DNA from: Lysobacterales bacterium
Lineage (GTDB): Bacteria > Pseudomonadota > Gammaproteobacteria > Xanthomonadales > SZUA-36
Assembly (NCBI GenBank): GCA_013042835.1
Contig: JABDPJ010000246.1
Location: 1-40,802 of the forward strand
Length of the DNA: 40,802 nt
Direction: 5' to 3'
Below are positions 17,381-28,827 of the stretch, one piece after another (position 1 is the stretch's first letter; each line of letters starts with the position of its first letter). The notes beneath the pieces are model-generated. The model did no database searches, was not told where the DNA came from, and saw only the letters and a program-made list of their open reading frames with translations. The translations under genes were made by a program, and so were the position numbers.

Positions 17381-18634
17381 ATGGCTGAAATTCGCAATTA
17401 CACAATGAATTTCGGGCCGCAGCATCCGGCGGCTCATGGTGTGCTCAGGCTGGTGCTTGAACTCGACGGTGAGACAGTCGTGCGCGCGGATCCGCACATT
17501 GGCCTGTTGCACCGGGGTACGGAGAAGCTGGCGGAAAGCAAACCGTTCAATCACTCCATCGGTTATATGGATCGCATGGATTACGTTTCCATGATGTGCA
17601 GCGAGCACGCTTATGTGCGTGCCATCGAGCAATTGCTGGGTATTGAACCACCCAAGCGGGCGCAGTATATCCGCACCATGTTCGACGAGATCACGCGTAT
17701 CGGCAACCACATGCTGTGGATCGGTTCGAGCGGTATCGACCTGGGTGCAATGACAGTTTTCCTGTATGCATTCCGTGAGCGCGAGCAGACCATCGATATG
17801 TACGAGGCGGTTTCCGGCACCCGTATGCATGCGAATTACTACCGCCCTGGTGGTGTCTATCGCGATTTGCCGGATACGATGCCGAAATACGAGGAAACGC
17901 CCTGGACCAAGGGCAAAAAACTCAAGCAAAGAAACGAATGGCGCGAAGGCAGCCTGCTGGATTTCATCGAAGCGTTTGCCCGTGACTTCCCGTCCAAGGT
18001 GGACGAATATGAAACCCTGCTGACAGAAAACCGCATCTGGAAACAGCGCACGGTCGGTATCGGCGTATTATCGCCCGAGCGCGCACTGCAGTTGGGCTGT
18101 ACCGGTCCGATGTTGCGCGGTTCCGGGATCGAGTGGGACCTGCGGAAAAAGCAACCGTATGCCGCTTACGACGAGATGGATTTTGATATACCCGTTGGCG
18201 TCAACGGCGATTGCTATGACCGGTACCTGGTGCGGGTTGAGGAAATGCGCCAGTCAGCGCGAATCATCCTGCAGTGCGTCGATTGGTTGCGCGCCAACCC
18301 CGGCCGCGTGATGCTGAAGAATTTCAAGGTCATTCCCCCGACCCGTGAAGAGATGAAGGACGATATGGAAGCACTGATCCATCACTTCAAACTGTTCACC
18401 GAGGGTTACAGCGTGCCGAAAGGCCAGACCTACGCCGCGGTTGAAGCGCCAAAGGGTGAATTTGGCTGTTACCTGGTTTCCGATGGAGCCAACAAGCCGT
18501 TCCGCGTGCATTTGCGGGCACCTGGTTTTGCGCATTTATCCGCCATGAATGAATTGGCAAGCGGGCATATGCTCGCGGACGTGGTGGCCCTGATGGGCAC
18601 CCTGGATATCGTATTTGGTGAGGTGGACCGCTAA
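17381..18634 (+). CDS. nuoD: NADH-quinone oxidoreductase subunit D
   Basis: NuoD (49-kDa subunit) forms much of the quinone pocket and derives from [NiFe]-hydrogenase large subunits. The product is 417 residues. Hallmarks are the N-terminal [21 protein letters not shown] (with the His that touches the quinone headgroup), [53 protein letters not shown] and the closing [12 protein letters not shown]. All expected blocks are present. It starts 2 bp after nuoC and overlaps nuoE by one base (TAATG). Confidence 0.98.
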   Translation: MAEIRNYTMNFGPQHPAAHGVLRLVLELDGETVVRADPHIGLLHRGTEKLAESKPFNHSIGYMDRMDYVSMMCSEHAYVRAIEQLLGIEPPKRAQYIRTMFDEITRIGNHMLWIGSSGIDLGAMTVFLYAFREREQTIDMYEAVSGTRMHANYYRPGGVYRDLPDTMPKYEETPWTKGKKLKQRNEWREGSLLDFIEAFARDFPSKVDEYETLLTENRIWKQRTVGIGVLSPERALQLGCTGPMLRGSGIEWDLRKKQPYAAYDEMDFDIPVGVNGDCYDRYLVRVEEMRQSARIILQCVDWLRANPGRVMLKNFKVIPPTREEMKDDMEALIHHFKLFTEGYSVPKGQTYAAVEAPKGEFGCYLVSDGANKPFRVHLRAPGFAHLSAMNELASGHMLADVVALMGTLDIVFGEVDR

Positions 18635-19149
18635 TGAGCCATAAAGCTGATTTCATTGCCGGCAAGCAAGATCTTCTCAACGAGGAGACCTGCGCGACGA
18701 TCGATCATTGGGTCGCCAAGTTCCCGCCGGAGAACAAGCGCTCGGCGCTGATTCAGGCCTTGCTCGCCGCGCAGGAGCAAAATGGCGGCTGGGTCAATAC
18801 TGACATGATCGAAGCCGTTGCCGACTACCTCGGCCTGCCTCCGGTGTGGGCCTACGAAGTGGCCAGCTTCTACTCGATGATCGATGAGAAGCCGGTCGGC
18901 AAGCACAAGGTCAATATTTGCACCAATATCTCCTGCTGGCTCAATGGCGCGGAAGATATCGTCGACCACGTGGAAAAGAAGCTCGGCGTCAAGCTGGGTG
19001 AGACGACCGGGGATCAACGCATAACGCTGGTGGTCGAGGAAGAGTGCCTGGCCGCATGTTGCGGGGCGCCGATGATGGTGGTCGACGGCCATTATCATGA
19101 AAACCTCGATACCGACAAGATTGATAAAATTCTGGATGGGCTCGACTGA
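18634..19149 (+). CDS. nuoE: NADH-quinone oxidoreductase subunit E
   Basis: NuoE (24-kDa subunit) carries the [2Fe-2S] cluster N1a next to the FMN in NuoF. The 171-residue product has all four ligands in a thioredoxin-like fold: C96 and C101 (CTNISC), then C138 and C142 ([13 protein letters not shown]). The helical N-terminal region with [17 protein letters not shown] is typical. It begins at the nuoD stop with a 1-bp overlap, and its own TGA overlaps the nuoF ATG. Confidence 0.97.
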   Translation: MSHKADFIAGKQDLLNEETCATIDHWVAKFPPENKRSALIQALLAAQEQNGGWVNTDMIEAVADYLGLPPVWAYEVASFYSMIDEKPVGKHKVNICTNISCWLNGAEDIVDHVEKKLGVKLGETTGDQRITLVVEEECLAACCGAPMMVVDGHYHENLDTDKIDKILDGLD

Positions 19150-20444
19150 TGGCTGAACATAACGTCGTTTTTGCTACCCTTGATGCCGAAAAGCCCTGGT
19201 CCATGGATGCTTATGTCGCTATCGATGGATACAAGGCCTGGAAAAAGATCCTGGCTGAGAAAACCGATCCCGGCGATATCATAGATAACGTCAAACTTTC
19301 GGCCTTGCGGGGCCGCGGCGGGGCAGGTTTCCCAACCGGGCTGAAGTGGAGCTTCATGCCACGTTCCGCGCCGGGACAGAAATACATCCTCTGCAACTCG
19401 GATGAATCCGAGCCCGGAACCTGCCACGACCGTGACATCCTGCGTTACAACCCGCACGCCGTCATCGAGGGTATGGCCATAGCGGGTTACGCCATGGGCG
19501 CAACCGTGGGCTACAACTACATGCGTGGCGAGTTCCACCATGAACCGTTTGAGCGTTTCGAGGCCGCCCTGGAAGAGGCCTATGCGGCCGGTTTACTCGG
19601 CAAGGACGTGTTCGGCAGTGGTATCGACATGGATATCTACAGTGCGCTCGGTGCCGGTGCATACATCTGCGGCGAAGAAACCGCCCTGATGGAATCGCTG
19701 GAGGGCAAAAAGGGCCAGCCGCGTTTCAAACCGCCGTTCCCGGCCAACTTCGGCCTGTACGGCAAACCCAGCACCATTAACAATACTGAATCACTGGCGT
19801 CCGTGCCGCATATCATGCGCAACGGCGGCGAATGGTTCCTGAACATTGGCAAGCCCAATAACGGCGGCCCGAAGGTGTTCTCGGTTTCCGGTCACGTCAA
19901 CAAGCCCGGAAATTTTGAAGTTCCGCTGGGCACACCGTTTAGCGAGCTACTCGAAATGGCCGGTGGTGTCCGCAACGGTAACAAGCTCAAAGGTGTCATC
20001 CCGGGCGGGTCGTCCATGCCGGTATTGCCTGCCGACACCATCATGGACTGCACGATGGATTTCGACGCCCTGAGCAAAGCCGGTTCCGGTCTTGGCTCCG
20101 GTGCCGTCATCGTCATGGACGAGACAACCTGCATGGTCAAGGCCTGTACGCGCATTTCCCGCTTTTACCACATGGAATCCTGTGGCCAGTGCACGCCGTG
20201 CCGGGAAGGAACCGGCTGGATGCACCGCGTCCTGCAAAGAATCGTTGATGGCGGTGGTAAACAAGAAGACCTGGAATTGTTGCGCTCCGCAGCCGGGCAG
20301 ATCGAGGGTCACACCATCTGTGCGTTTGGTGAAGCCGCCGCATGGCCGGTGCAGGGATTCCTGCGTCATTTCTGGCATGAATTTGAATACTACATTGAAC
20401 ACGGCCATTCCATGGTCGATGCGCAAGAGGGGAAAGCTGCATGA
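19149..20444 (+). CDS. nuoF: NADH-quinone oxidoreductase subunit F (NADH/FMN-binding)
   Basis: NuoF (51-kDa subunit) binds NADH and FMN and passes electrons into complex I through cluster N3. The product is 431 residues. The FMN/NADH glycine-rich loop [15 protein letters not shown] covers residues 53-67, followed by [15 protein letters not shown] and [19 protein letters not shown]. Cluster N3 ligands are C345, C348 and C351 in [12 protein letters not shown], with the fourth at C391 ([11 protein letters not shown]). It overlaps nuoE by one base and nuoG by ATGA, so translation is coupled. Confidence 0.98.
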   Translation: MAEHNVVFATLDAEKPWSMDAYVAIDGYKAWKKILAEKTDPGDIIDNVKLSALRGRGGAGFPTGLKWSFMPRSAPGQKYILCNSDESEPGTCHDRDILRYNPHAVIEGMAIAGYAMGATVGYNYMRGEFHHEPFERFEAALEEAYAAGLLGKDVFGSGIDMDIYSALGAGAYICGEETALMESLEGKKGQPRFKPPFPANFGLYGKPSTINNTESLASVPHIMRNGGEWFLNIGKPNNGGPKVFSVSGHVNKPGNFEVPLGTPFSELLEMAGGVRNGNKLKGVIPGGSSMPVLPADTIMDCTMDFDALSKAGSGLGSGAVIVMDETTCMVKACTRISRFYHMESCGQCTPCREGTGWMHRVLQRIVDGGGKQEDLELLRSAAGQIEGHTICAFGEAAAWPVQGFLRHFWHEFEYYIEHGHSMVDAQEGKAA

Positions 20445-22831
20445 GCACGCAGCCCGAAAAAATGGTTGAAACCGTCAACATTGAGGTTGATGGACAGGCC
20501 ATGGAAGTGCCTAAAAACTCGATGATTATCGAGGCCACTGATAAAGCCGGGATCAGTATTCCGCGCTTTTGCTATCACAGCAAGCTGAGCATCGCGGCCA
20601 ACTGCCGCATGTGCCTGGTGGACGTTGAAAAGGCGCCAAAACCCATGCCGGCCTGTGCCACACCGGTGATGGACGGCATGAAAATCTACACACAGTCGCG
20701 CCGCGCAATCGACGCGCAGCACGGCGTAATGGAGTTTTTGCTGATCAACCACCCGCTGGACTGTCCGATTTGCGACCAGGGCGGCGAATGCGAATTGCAG
20801 GACTTGGCCATGGGCTATGGCCGTTCCGTGTCCCGCTTCAGCGAACGCAAACGCGTCGTCGATGACCATGACATCGGGCCGTTGGTACAAACCGACCTGA
20901 CCCGCTGCATCCAATGTACACGTTGTGTGCGATTCCTCGATGAGATCGCCGGCACCAATGAGTTGGGAATGTTCGGGCGTGGCGACCGTTCGGAAATTGG
21001 CACCAGCCTCTCACAGGGTATTGACTCGGAATTGTCGGGCAATGTCATTGATCTATGCCCGGTTGGCGCCCTGACCAACAAACCTTTCCGTTTTTCAGCC
21101 AGGCCCTGGGAACTCATGGCCCGGCCGTCGCTGGCTGCGCACGATGGCGTCGGCTCCAGCTTGTGGTATCACACGCGAAGTCAGCAAGTCATGCGCGCGG
21201 TGCCGCGGGAGAATGAAAGCACGAACGAAACCTGGCTGGCGGACCGCGACCGCTATTCCCATTTCGGCCTGGCTTCTGAAGACAGGGTTCTTGAACCCAT
21301 GATCAAGCTCGATGGCGAGTGGCAGACACTGAGCTGGGACGAGGGTATTCGCGCCGCTACCAAGGCCCTGAGGACTACCGTGACTGAGCACGGCGGGTCG
21401 CAGTTGGGCGTTTTAATGTCAGCCAGCGCATCGACAGAAGAGTACTTCCTGGCGCAGCGTCTGGCGCGTGGACTCGATTGTCCAAACATTGATCACCGCC
21501 TGCGGGAACAGGATTTCAGCGATGATACCGTGCGTCACCCGGGCGCCGCTTTCCAGTCGCCGATGGCGGCCATCGATGAAGCCAACGCAATCCTGCTCGT
21601 CGGCAGCAACATCCGTCATGAGGCGCCCATTCTGGGCCAGCGGGTGCGCAAGGCCTGGCGGGCCGGTGCACAAGTGGCGGCGATAAACCCGGTTGACTGG
21701 AATTTCCATTTCAGCCTGGCCGGTGAAGTCATAGCCGCACCTCAGCATCTGCCAGCGGAACTGGCTGCCCTGGCAAAAGCCGTGGCCGCCGTGACCGGAA
21801 AAGAGATTCCTGAATCGCTGCAGTCCGCCCTGGGTGAGCAGCAACCGGGTGAGGCGCACGAGGCCATTGCCGCCATGCTGAATGGCGACGGTAACAGGAT
21901 GCTGATCCTGGGGCAGTCCGCCCTCGCACATAGCCACGCCGCATGGTTGCGACGCTTGTCCGCGTGGATTGCTGAAGCCACCGGCGCAGTCCTGAACATG
22001 GTGCCGCATGGTGGTAATTCCACCGGTGCCGGGATGGCCGGCGCCCTGCCTTACGTGGGTCCTGGCGGCAGTGATGTCGAGCATGGAAACAATGTTCGGG
22101 ATATGCTTTCAGAACCCCTGAAAGGCTACCTGTTATGGGACATCGAACCTGATTTCGACCTGGCCAACCCGGCGTTGTCTGCACAGGCGCTGGGCGCGGC
22201 GGAAACCGTCGTTGCGGTCGCAGCTTTTGCCAGTGACGGGCTCAAGGCCAACGCTGATATTATCCTGCCGCTGGCGCCGCTGGCAGAGTCAGAGGGATTG
22301 TTTTACACCGTTGACGGGCAATCATTTGCCGCCAAGGCCGCTGTGCGGCCTGCAGGCCAGGCCAGGCCGGGGTGGAAAATCCTGCGCCGCCTGGGCGAAG
22401 CGCTTGAGCTGGATGGTTTCACCCAGGTTGACATCACTGCGCTCAGGGATGAAATGCTTGCTGCAATCAAAGCAACAGGCCCGCTGGCGGAGGATGTTCA
22501 ATTAGCCGCACTGCCGGCGAATGGCAGCGGTCTTTACCGCCTTGGAGATGTCGCCATGTACGCGGTGGATGGCCTCTGCCGGCGTTCTGAGTACCTGCAA
22601 AATACCTCTCATGCCGAAACTGATTTTGTCGGTTTGAACGCGGATGATGCCGGCAGCAGGGGCCTGGTTGATGGACGTGATGTCAAAATCAGCCAGGGCG
22701 CCGGAAGCGTCACGCTCCCGGTACGGATCTTTGAAGAACTGCCAGCAGGTGCTGTCTGGGTCAAAAGCGCCACCAATGCCGGTATTGCACTGGGTGACAG
22801 TTTCGGCCCGATTAGCGTGGAGGCGGTCTGA
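20441..22831 (+). CDS. nuoG: NADH-quinone oxidoreductase subunit G, lacking cluster N7 cysteines
   Basis: NuoG (75-kDa subunit) carries clusters N1b, N4 and N5. In the 796-residue product N1b ligands are C44, C55, C58 and C72; N5 is H104, C108, C111 and C117 ([14 protein letters not shown]); N4 is C156, C159, C162 and C206 (CIQCTRC and CPVGAL). The four extra cysteines that bind the off-path cluster N7 in E. coli, expected soon after residue 225, are absent: the segment reads [18 protein letters not shown] with no cysteine. The protein therefore resembles the mitochondrial/alphaproteobacterial form. The remaining part is a degenerate molybdopterin-oxidoreductase domain. It starts with an ATGA overlap to nuoF and ends with TGATG into nuoH. 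Confidence 0.97.
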   Translation: MSTQPEKMVETVNIEVDGQAMEVPKNSMIIEATDKAGISIPRFCYHSKLSIAANCRMCLVDVEKAPKPMPACATPVMDGMKIYTQSRRAIDAQHGVMEFLLINHPLDCPICDQGGECELQDLAMGYGRSVSRFSERKRVVDDHDIGPLVQTDLTRCIQCTRCVRFLDEIAGTNELGMFGRGDRSEIGTSLSQGIDSELSGNVIDLCPVGALTNKPFRFSARPWELMARPSLAAHDGVGSSLWYHTRSQQVMRAVPRENESTNETWLADRDRYSHFGLASEDRVLEPMIKLDGEWQTLSWDEGIRAATKALRTTVTEHGGSQLGVLMSASASTEEYFLAQRLARGLDCPNIDHRLREQDFSDDTVRHPGAAFQSPMAAIDEANAILLVGSNIRHEAPILGQRVRKAWRAGAQVAAINPVDWNFHFSLAGEVIAAPQHLPAELAALAKAVAAVTGKEIPESLQSALGEQQPGEAHEAIAAMLNGDGNRMLILGQSALAHSHAAWLRRLSAWIAEATGAVLNMVPHGGNSTGAGMAGALPYVGPGGSDVEHGNNVRDMLSEPLKGYLLWDIEPDFDLANPALSAQALGAAETVVAVAAFASDGLKANADIILPLAPLAESEGLFYTVDGQSFAAKAAVRPAGQARPGWKILRRLGEALELDGFTQVDITALRDEMLAAIKATGPLAEDVQLAALPANGSGLYRLGDVAMYAVDGLCRRSEYLQNTSHAETDFVGLNADDAGSRGLVDGRDVKISQGAGSVTLPVRIFEELPAGAVWVKSATNAGIALGDSFGPISVEAV

Positions 22832-23883
22832 TGCTCGAAATGCTTGAAACAGTCTGGACCTGGTTACAGTCACAGTACCTGATCTGGACGGTGCTGAAGA
22901 TTCTCGTTATCGTCGCTCCGCTCATCACCGCTGTTGCTTTCTATACCTATTTTGAACGCAAGGTTATCGGCGCCATGCAGATTCGCGTGGGTCCCAACCG
23001 GGTCGGACCGCTTGGCCTGATCCAGCCGTTTGCAGATGTATTCAAACTATTGTTGAAAGAAATCATTCTGCCGACCAACGCCAACCGCTTCCTGTTTGTG
23101 CTGGCTCCGGTTATCGCTCTCGCGCCGGCCTTTGCGGCCTGGGCGGTGGTGCCATTTAATGATTTCCTGGTGCTGGCGGATGTCGATGCGGGATTGTTGT
23201 ATGTGCTCGCGCTGACTTCACTCGGCGTCTACGGCATTATCATCGCGGGCTGGGCATCCAACTCCAAGTATGCGTTCCTCGGCGCCATGCGTGCCGCGGC
23301 GCAGGCAGTGTCTTACGAAATAGCCATGGGTTTTGCCCTGGTTGGCGTCTTGATCCTGGCCGGTACCATGAACCTGCGCGAAATAGTGCTCGCTCAGCAA
23401 GGTGGCTTGTTTGACTGGTTCTGGTTGCCGTTGTTGCCGCTATTTGTCATCTACATGATCTCCGGCCTGGCTGAAACCAACCGGGCGCCATTCGATGTCG
23501 CCGAAGGTGAATCGGAGATCGTCGCCGGTTTCCACGTGGAATATTCAGGCGCCGCATTCGCCGTATTTTTTCTGGCGGAGTACGCCAACATGATCCTGAT
23601 ATCGGGCTTGACAGCAATCCTGTTTGCCGGTGGCTGGTTGTCGCCGTTCCAGGGTTGGCCACTGCTGGGCGACACCATACTGGGCCAGGAAAGCATCATC
23701 TGGTTCCTCGCCAAGACGGTCGTGTTCATGTTCATGTTTTTATGGTACCGGGCCACGTTCCCGCGCTACCGCTATGATCAGATCATGCGCCTGGGCTGGA
23801 AAGTACTTATTCCGATCACGTTGGTCTGGGTGCTGGTGGCAGCAATGATGGTACTTCTCGGAATCGTGGTAAGGGGTAGCTGA
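22831..23883 (+). CDS. nuoH: NADH-quinone oxidoreductase subunit H
   Basis: NuoH (ND1 homologue) is the membrane subunit that holds the quinone channel entrance and the start of the proton path. The 350-residue product has about eight hydrophobic helices. Conserved matrix/cytoplasmic loops are [20 protein letters not shown] (about 48-67), [21 protein letters not shown] and the acidic [21 protein letters not shown] loop, followed by [17 protein letters not shown]. The ATG overlaps the nuoG stop by one base. Confidence 0.98.
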   Translation: MLEMLETVWTWLQSQYLIWTVLKILVIVAPLITAVAFYTYFERKVIGAMQIRVGPNRVGPLGLIQPFADVFKLLLKEIILPTNANRFLFVLAPVIALAPAFAAWAVVPFNDFLVLADVDAGLLYVLALTSLGVYGIIIAGWASNSKYAFLGAMRAAAQAVSYEIAMGFALVGVLILAGTMNLREIVLAQQGGLFDWFWLPLLPLFVIYMISGLAETNRAPFDVAEGESEIVAGFHVEYSGAAFAVFFLAEYANMILISGLTAILFAGGWLSPFQGWPLLGDTILGQESIIWFLAKTVVFMFMFLWYRATFPRYRYDQIMRLGWKVLIPITLVWVLVAAMMVLLGIVVRGS

Positions 23884-23885
23884 GG

Positions 23886-24374
23886 ATGAAACGAATCTTC
23901 GAATATTTGCGGAGCCTGATGTTGCTCGAGTTGCTGAAAGGCCTGAGCCTCACAATGCGCCATATGTTCCGTCCGAACATAACTATCATTTACCCGGAGG
24001 AAAAAACGCCGAAGTCACCGCGTTTCCGCGGATTGCACGCATTGCGGCGTTATCCCAACGGTGAAGAACGCTGTATCGCGTGCAAGTTGTGCGAGGCGGT
24101 ATGCCCGGCGCTGGCGATCACCATTGATTCCACCCAGCGTGAAGACGGCACCCGGCGCACGACACGTTATGACATTGACTTGTTCAAATGTATTTATTGC
24201 GGATTTTGCGAAGAGTCCTGTCCGGTCGATTCTATCGTCCTTACCGATTTTCTCGAGTATCACATGGAAACCCGGGAAGAAAGTATCCTGACGAAAGATA
24301 AATTGCTGGCCATTGGAGACCGCTTCGAGTCAAAAATCGCGGAAGCTCGTAAAAAGGATGCGGCCTACAGATGA
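23886..24374 (+). CDS. nuoI: NADH-quinone oxidoreductase subunit I
   Basis: NuoI (TYKY homologue) carries clusters N6a and N6b, linking N5 to N2. The 162-residue product has two ferredoxin-type motifs: C63, C66, C69, C73 ([12 protein letters not shown]) and C102, C105, C108, C112 ([12 protein letters not shown]). An amphipathic N-terminal helix docks it on the membrane arm. The length is like alphaproteobacterial or mitochondrial forms and shorter than E. coli (180). The start lies 2 bp beyond the nuoH stop, and its end overlaps nuoJ by ATGA. Confidence 0.97.
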   Translation: MKRIFEYLRSLMLLELLKGLSLTMRHMFRPNITIIYPEEKTPKSPRFRGLHALRRYPNGEERCIACKLCEAVCPALAITIDSTQREDGTRRTTRYDIDLFKCIYCGFCEESCPVDSIVLTDFLEYHMETREESILTKDKLLAIGDRFESKIAEARKKDAAYR

Positions 24375-24985
24375 TTGTCCAGGAACTGATTTTCTACGCT
24401 TTTTCACTCGTGATGATATTTGCCGCGGTGTCGGTCATTACCGTGCGCAACCCGGTTTATGCCGTCTTGTTCCTGGTGCTGGCTTTCTTCAGTGCCGCCG
24501 CAATCTGGTTGCTGCTGGAGGCTGAATTTCTCGCCATCATCCTGATCGTGGTTTACGTCGGTGCCGTAATGGTGCTGTTCCTGTTCGTGGTCATGATGCT
24601 GGATATCAACCTGGTGCCGTTCAAAGAAGGCTTTATCAGGTACCTGCCGGTCGCCGTGCTGGTGGCACTTGCCATGGCAGTTGAATTGTTGATGGTGCTG
24701 TGGGCCAGGGGCCGGTTCGGGGCTGACATGTTCCCGGTGCCGCCGCTCAGTTCAGCAGACTACAGCAACACCCGGGAACTGGGTCAATTGCTGTATTCCA
24801 ATTACCTGCTGCCGTTTGAAGTCGCCGGTGTAATCTTGCTTGTAGCGATCATCGCGGCAGTCGCTTTGACGCTGCGCACAAGGCCCGGGATCAGAACACA
24901 GAACCCGTCCGCACAAGTCAGAACCCGCCGTGACGAGAGCGTCAGGCTGGTCAAAATGAAATCAGAAAAGCCGCGGAGCGTATAG
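24371..24985 (+). CDS. nuoJ: NADH-quinone oxidoreductase subunit J
   Basis: NuoJ (ND6 homologue) is a membrane subunit with the pi-bulge helix thought to gate coupling. The 204-residue product has five hydrophobic helices (near 3-22, 28-48, 53-73, 90-110, 144-166). The key helix reads [25 protein letters not shown]. The last 35 residues are a basic, hydrophilic tail ([20 protein letters not shown]) outside the membrane. It overlaps nuoI by 4 bp; nuoK follows after 9 bp. Confidence 0.96.
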   Translation: MIVQELIFYAFSLVMIFAAVSVITVRNPVYAVLFLVLAFFSAAAIWLLLEAEFLAIILIVVYVGAVMVLFLFVVMMLDINLVPFKEGFIRYLPVAVLVALAMAVELLMVLWARGRFGADMFPVPPLSSADYSNTRELGQLLYSNYLLPFEVAGVILLVAIIAAVALTLRTRPGIRTQNPSAQVRTRRDESVRLVKMKSEKPRSV

Positions 24986-24994
24986 GGAATCACC

Positions 24995-25300
24995 ATGTTG
25001 ACACTTGCTCACTTTCTGACCCTCGGCGCCATACTGTTCAGTCTCAGTATTGCCGGTATTTTCATTAACCGTAAGAACATCATCATTCTGCTGATGTGCA
25101 TAGAGTTGATGCTCCTGGCGGTCAACATGAATTTTGTCGCTTTTTCCCGTTTCCTGGGTAATCTCGACGGACAGATCTTCGTATTTTTCATACTGACGGT
25201 TGCAGCGGCAGAGGCGGGCATCGGGCTCGCCATTCTGGTCGTGTTATTCCGTAACCGCCAGACCATCAACGTTGCCGAACTGGACGATCTGAAAGGATGA
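24995..25300 (+). CDS. nuoK: NADH-quinone oxidoreductase subunit K
   Basis: NuoK (ND4L homologue) is a three-helix antiporter-like membrane subunit. The 101-residue product has the two buried glutamates used in proton transfer: one in [16 protein letters not shown] (about residue 36) and one in [16 protein letters not shown] (about residue 72). AGGGA precedes the ATG by 6 bp. The stop overlaps the nuoL start by ATGA. Confidence 0.98.
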   Translation: MLTLAHFLTLGAILFSLSIAGIFINRKNIIILLMCIELMLLAVNMNFVAFSRFLGNLDGQIFVFFILTVAAAEAGIGLAILVVLFRNRQTINVAELDDLKG

Positions 25301-27300
25301 ACATGTCGCTGCAAACCACCCTGTTGCTAATTCCGCTGTTGCCGTTGGGTGGCGCGATTTTAGCCGGATTCTTCCGCAACCAGATAGGCCGGGTAGGCGC
25401 ACATACCGTTGCGATTCTCGGTGTGGGACTGTCATTTGCCCTGTCTGTGTGGATTCTCTTACAACAGATAAACGGCACGCTGGGTACGGTCAATGTCACC
25501 GTTTATACCTGGATGGTAGCCGACGGTATCAATTTCCAGGTGGGTTTCCTGGTCGACCACCTCACCAGCCTGATGATGTGTGTCGTGTCATTTGTTTCAT
25601 GGATGGTGCACTTTTATACCATCGGGTACATGCGAGACGACCCCGGCTATCAGCGGTTCTTCAGTTATATCGCACTGTTCACCTTCGCCATGCTGATGCT
25701 GGTGATGTCCAACAATTTCCTGCAGCTGTTTTTTGGCTGGGAAGCCGTCGGACTGGTGTCCTACCTGCTCATCGGTTTCTGGTTCAACCGTGAATCCGCC
25801 ATCAGGGCCAACCTCAAGGCGTTCCTGGTTAATCGTGTGGGTGACTTTGGTTTCCTGCTGGGTCTCGCTGCTGTCCTGCTGACGTTTGGTACGCTTGACT
25901 ACGTGGATGTTTTTGCCCAGGCCAGCAACGTGGTTGACCAGACCCTGTCGGTTCCCGGCGGGTTTGAGTGGAACATGATCACTTTCATCTGCGTCTGCCT
26001 GTTTATTGGCGCCATGGGTAAATCGGCGCAGGCGCCGTTACATGTGTGGCTGCCGGATTCCATGGAAGGCCCGACCCCGATCTCCGCATTGATCCATGCC
26101 GCGACCATGGTGACCGCAGGCATCTTTATGGTCGCGAGGATGTCGCCGTTGTTCGAACTCAGCGATGTAGCACTGAGTTTCGTCCTGTTGATCGGTGCGG
26201 TTACAGCGCTGTCAATGGGCCTGATCGGTATTGTTCAGAATGACATCAAGCGGGTCATCGCTTACTCGACCCTGTCGCAGTTGGGTTACATGACGGTCGC
26301 ATTGGGTGTTTCCGCTTACTCGGCGGCGATATTCCACCTGATGACCCATGCCTTCTTCAAGGCACTTTTATTCCTCGGTGCGGGTTCCGTGATCATCGCC
26401 CTGCATCATCAGCAGGATATGCGTTACATGGGTGGGCTCAGGAAGTACATGCCCATCACCTGGATAACGGCCTGGATAGGCACCCTGGCGCTGATCGGGT
26501 TCCCGTTCTTTTCCGGCTTCTACTCCAAGGATATGATCATCGAGGCGGTGGCGGATTCGCACCGCTGGGGAAGCAGCTTCGCTTACTTCGCAGTAGTGGC
26601 CGGCGTATTGATCACGGCCATCTACAGCTTCAGGTTGCTGTACCTGACTTTTCACGGCAAAGAGCGCTTCGAAGTCAAGCATGAAGGCGGCGAGCATCCG
26701 CCGCCCGGGCAATTGGAGCATGCGCCCAAGGAGTCTCCGCTGGTCGTCACCGTGCCATTGATTTTGCTGGCCATTCCGTCCGTTGTAATCGGCTGGATGA
26801 CCATTGAGCCGGTGCTGTTCGGCGGTTGGCTGGAAGACTCGATCTTCGTCCTGGACAAGAACAATGTACTGGCTGAGTTGGGCGAACATTTCCACGGCGC
26901 CTCCGCAATGGCCACGCACGCGCTCAGCACGTTGCCGTTCTGGCTGATGGTCACCGGTTTCGTGTTGTCGACGATTATTTACCTGTTCCGGCCGTCAATA
27001 GCAGACGCTGTCCGCGACCGGGTGCAATGGTTGTACACCCTGCTCGACCACAAATACTATTTTGACGAGTTCTACCAGAAGGTGTTTGCCAGTGGCAGCG
27101 TGAAGCTGGGCAAGAACCTCTGGAACAAGGCGGATGCGGGCCTCATTGACAATGGCATCGTGAACGGTTCCGCCCGGGTGGTTGAATGGGTGGCTGCGCG
27201 GGTTCGCCGCTGGCAGACAGGATTCCTGTATGACTATGCCTTTACCATGATTATCGGACTGATCGGCATACTGGCGGTCTGGGTGGCGATGGTACCTTGA
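25297..27300 (+). CDS. nuoL: NADH-quinone oxidoreductase subunit L
   Basis: NuoL (ND5 homologue) is the distal proton-pumping antiporter-like subunit with the long lateral helix. The 667-residue product contains the [19 protein letters not shown] block with the conserved Glu, then [15 protein letters not shown], the Lys-bearing [21 protein letters not shown]-type segment, [11 protein letters not shown] and a C-terminal amphipathic and final membrane helix (about 645-665). ATG 25297 overlaps nuoK by 4 bp; an ATG two codons later (25303) is also possible. The end overlaps nuoM by one base. Confidence 0.98.
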   Translation: MNMSLQTTLLLIPLLPLGGAILAGFFRNQIGRVGAHTVAILGVGLSFALSVWILLQQINGTLGTVNVTVYTWMVADGINFQVGFLVDHLTSLMMCVVSFVSWMVHFYTIGYMRDDPGYQRFFSYIALFTFAMLMLVMSNNFLQLFFGWEAVGLVSYLLIGFWFNRESAIRANLKAFLVNRVGDFGFLLGLAAVLLTFGTLDYVDVFAQASNVVDQTLSVPGGFEWNMITFICVCLFIGAMGKSAQAPLHVWLPDSMEGPTPISALIHAATMVTAGIFMVARMSPLFELSDVALSFVLLIGAVTALSMGLIGIVQNDIKRVIAYSTLSQLGYMTVALGVSAYSAAIFHLMTHAFFKALLFLGAGSVIIALHHQQDMRYMGGLRKYMPITWITAWIGTLALIGFPFFSGFYSKDMIIEAVADSHRWGSSFAYFAVVAGVLITAIYSFRLLYLTFHGKERFEVKHEGGEHPPPGQLEHAPKESPLVVTVPLILLAIPSVVIGWMTIEPVLFGGWLEDSIFVLDKNNVLAELGEHFHGASAMATHALSTLPFWLMVTGFVLSTIIYLFRPSIADAVRDRVQWLYTLLDHKYYFDEFYQKVFASGSVKLGKNLWNKADAGLIDNGIVNGSARVVEWVAARVRRWQTGFLYDYAFTMIIGLIGILAVWVAMVP

Positions 27301-28826
27301 TGGTGAATGGGACAATGAACGGATTTCTTCTCAGTATCTTAATCTGGCTGCCCATTCTGGGTGGCGTTGGCGTCATGATGGCTGGAGCGCAAAGGCCGGC
27401 ACTGGCAAAGGGCCTGGCGCTGTTGATTGCGACAGCGACATTCCTGGTGAGCCTGCCACTGTTCTTTGCATTTGATACTTCCACCGCGGCGATGCAGTTC
27501 GTGGAGTTACGGCCCTGGATCGAGACTTTCAACATCCACTATTACCTGGGTGTCGACGGCTTTTCAGCACCCCTGATCCTGTTGACCACATTTTTCGGCG
27601 TGCTGGTGGTCATCGCCGGCTGGCGTTCGATCCAACAGAACGTCAATCAGTACATGGCCGCTTTCCTGGTCATGGAAGGCTTGATGGTTGGTGTCTTTTC
27701 AGCACTCGATGCCTTGCTGTTTTACGTGTTTTTCGAAGCCATGCTGATTCCAATGTTCCTGGTTATCGGTATCTGGGGCGGACCGCGGCGCGTTTACGCG
27801 ACCATCAAGTTCTTCCTCTACACCTTCCTCGGATCGGTATTCATGCTCATCGGGCTCATCTACCTGTATATCCAGTCCGGCACCTGGGATATCCTGGCCT
27901 GGCATGACATGCCTCTGAGCCTGGCGGTGCAGAAGTGGCTGTTCATAGGATTTCTTGCTGCCTTTGCCGTCAAGATTCCGATGTTTCCAGTGCATACATG
28001 GTTGCCGGACGCGCACGTTGAGGCGCCTACCGGCGGTTCCGTGATACTGGCGGCGATCATGCTGAAGATCGGCGGTTACGGCTTTATCCGGTTCAGCCTG
28101 CCAATCACGCCGGACGCATCCGCGGCCCTTGACTGGCTGGTGATAGCCCTGTCGCTGATCGCGGTGGTCTACATCGGATTCGTGGCCCTTGCGCAGCAGG
28201 ACATGAAGAAGCTGATCGCCTATTCCTCTATTTCACATATGGGATTCGTCACGCTCGGCCTGTTTATCGCATTCGCCATTTACCGAAAGACCGGCGGGGT
28301 TTCGGGCGCGGCACTGGGTGTCGAAGGCGCGATGGTGCAGATGGTGTCGCACGGGTTTATCTCCGGCGCATTGTTCCTGACCGTCGGGGTGCTTTATGAC
28401 CGGATGCACAGCCGCATGATCAAGGACTACGGCGGTGTAGCCAATACCATGCCCTGGTTTGCCCTGTTCGCGGTATTTTTCCTGATGGCAAACTCAGGTT
28501 TGCCGGGAACCAGCGGCTTTGTCGGTGAATTCATGGTTATCCTGTCGTCCTTCCAGGCCAATTTCTGGTTCGCTCTGCTGGCCGCCCTGACCCTGATCCT
28601 GGGTGCAGCGTACAGCCTGTGGCTGGCGAAGCGCGTTATCTTCGGTGCGGTGACCAATCGTGAAGTCCAGAATTTGCAGGACATTAATTCCCGTGAAGCC
28701 TTTGTGCTGGGCACATTGGCCGTGGCCATACTGTTTATCGGCCTGTGGCCGCAACCGCTGGTAGATATGATGCAAGCGTCTGTCGATCACCTGTTACAAC
28801 ACATCATTCAATCAAAGGTCATCTAA
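27300..28826 (+). CDS. nuoM: NADH-quinone oxidoreductase subunit M
   Basis: NuoM (ND4 homologue) is the middle antiporter-like proton-pumping subunit. ATG 27300 overlaps the nuoL stop (TGATG) and gives 508 residues; the frame also offers TTG 27297 and ATG 27315, the last beginning at MNGFLLS. Conserved elements are the Glu-containing FEAMLIPMFLVIGIWGG, KIPMFPVHTWLPDAHVEAPT with the pump Lys just before, KKLIAYSSISHMGFV and SGLPGTSGFVGEF. There are about 14 hydrophobic helices. nuoN follows 1 bp after the stop. Confidence 0.97.
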   Translation: MVNGTMNGFLLSILIWLPILGGVGVMMAGAQRPALAKGLALLIATATFLVSLPLFFAFDTSTAAMQFVELRPWIETFNIHYYLGVDGFSAPLILLTTFFGVLVVIAGWRSIQQNVNQYMAAFLVMEGLMVGVFSALDALLFYVFFEAMLIPMFLVIGIWGGPRRVYATIKFFLYTFLGSVFMLIGLIYLYIQSGTWDILAWHDMPLSLAVQKWLFIGFLAAFAVKIPMFPVHTWLPDAHVEAPTGGSVILAAIMLKIGGYGFIRFSLPITPDASAALDWLVIALSLIAVVYIGFVALAQQDMKKLIAYSSISHMGFVTLGLFIAFAIYRKTGGVSGAALGVEGAMVQMVSHGFISGALFLTVGVLYDRMHSRMIKDYGGVANTMPWFALFAVFFLMANSGLPGTSGFVGEFMVILSSFQANFWFALLAALTLILGAAYSLWLAKRVIFGAVTNREVQNLQDINSREAFVLGTLAVAILFIGLWPQPLVDMMQASVDHLLQHIIQSKVI

Positions 28827-28827
28827 C

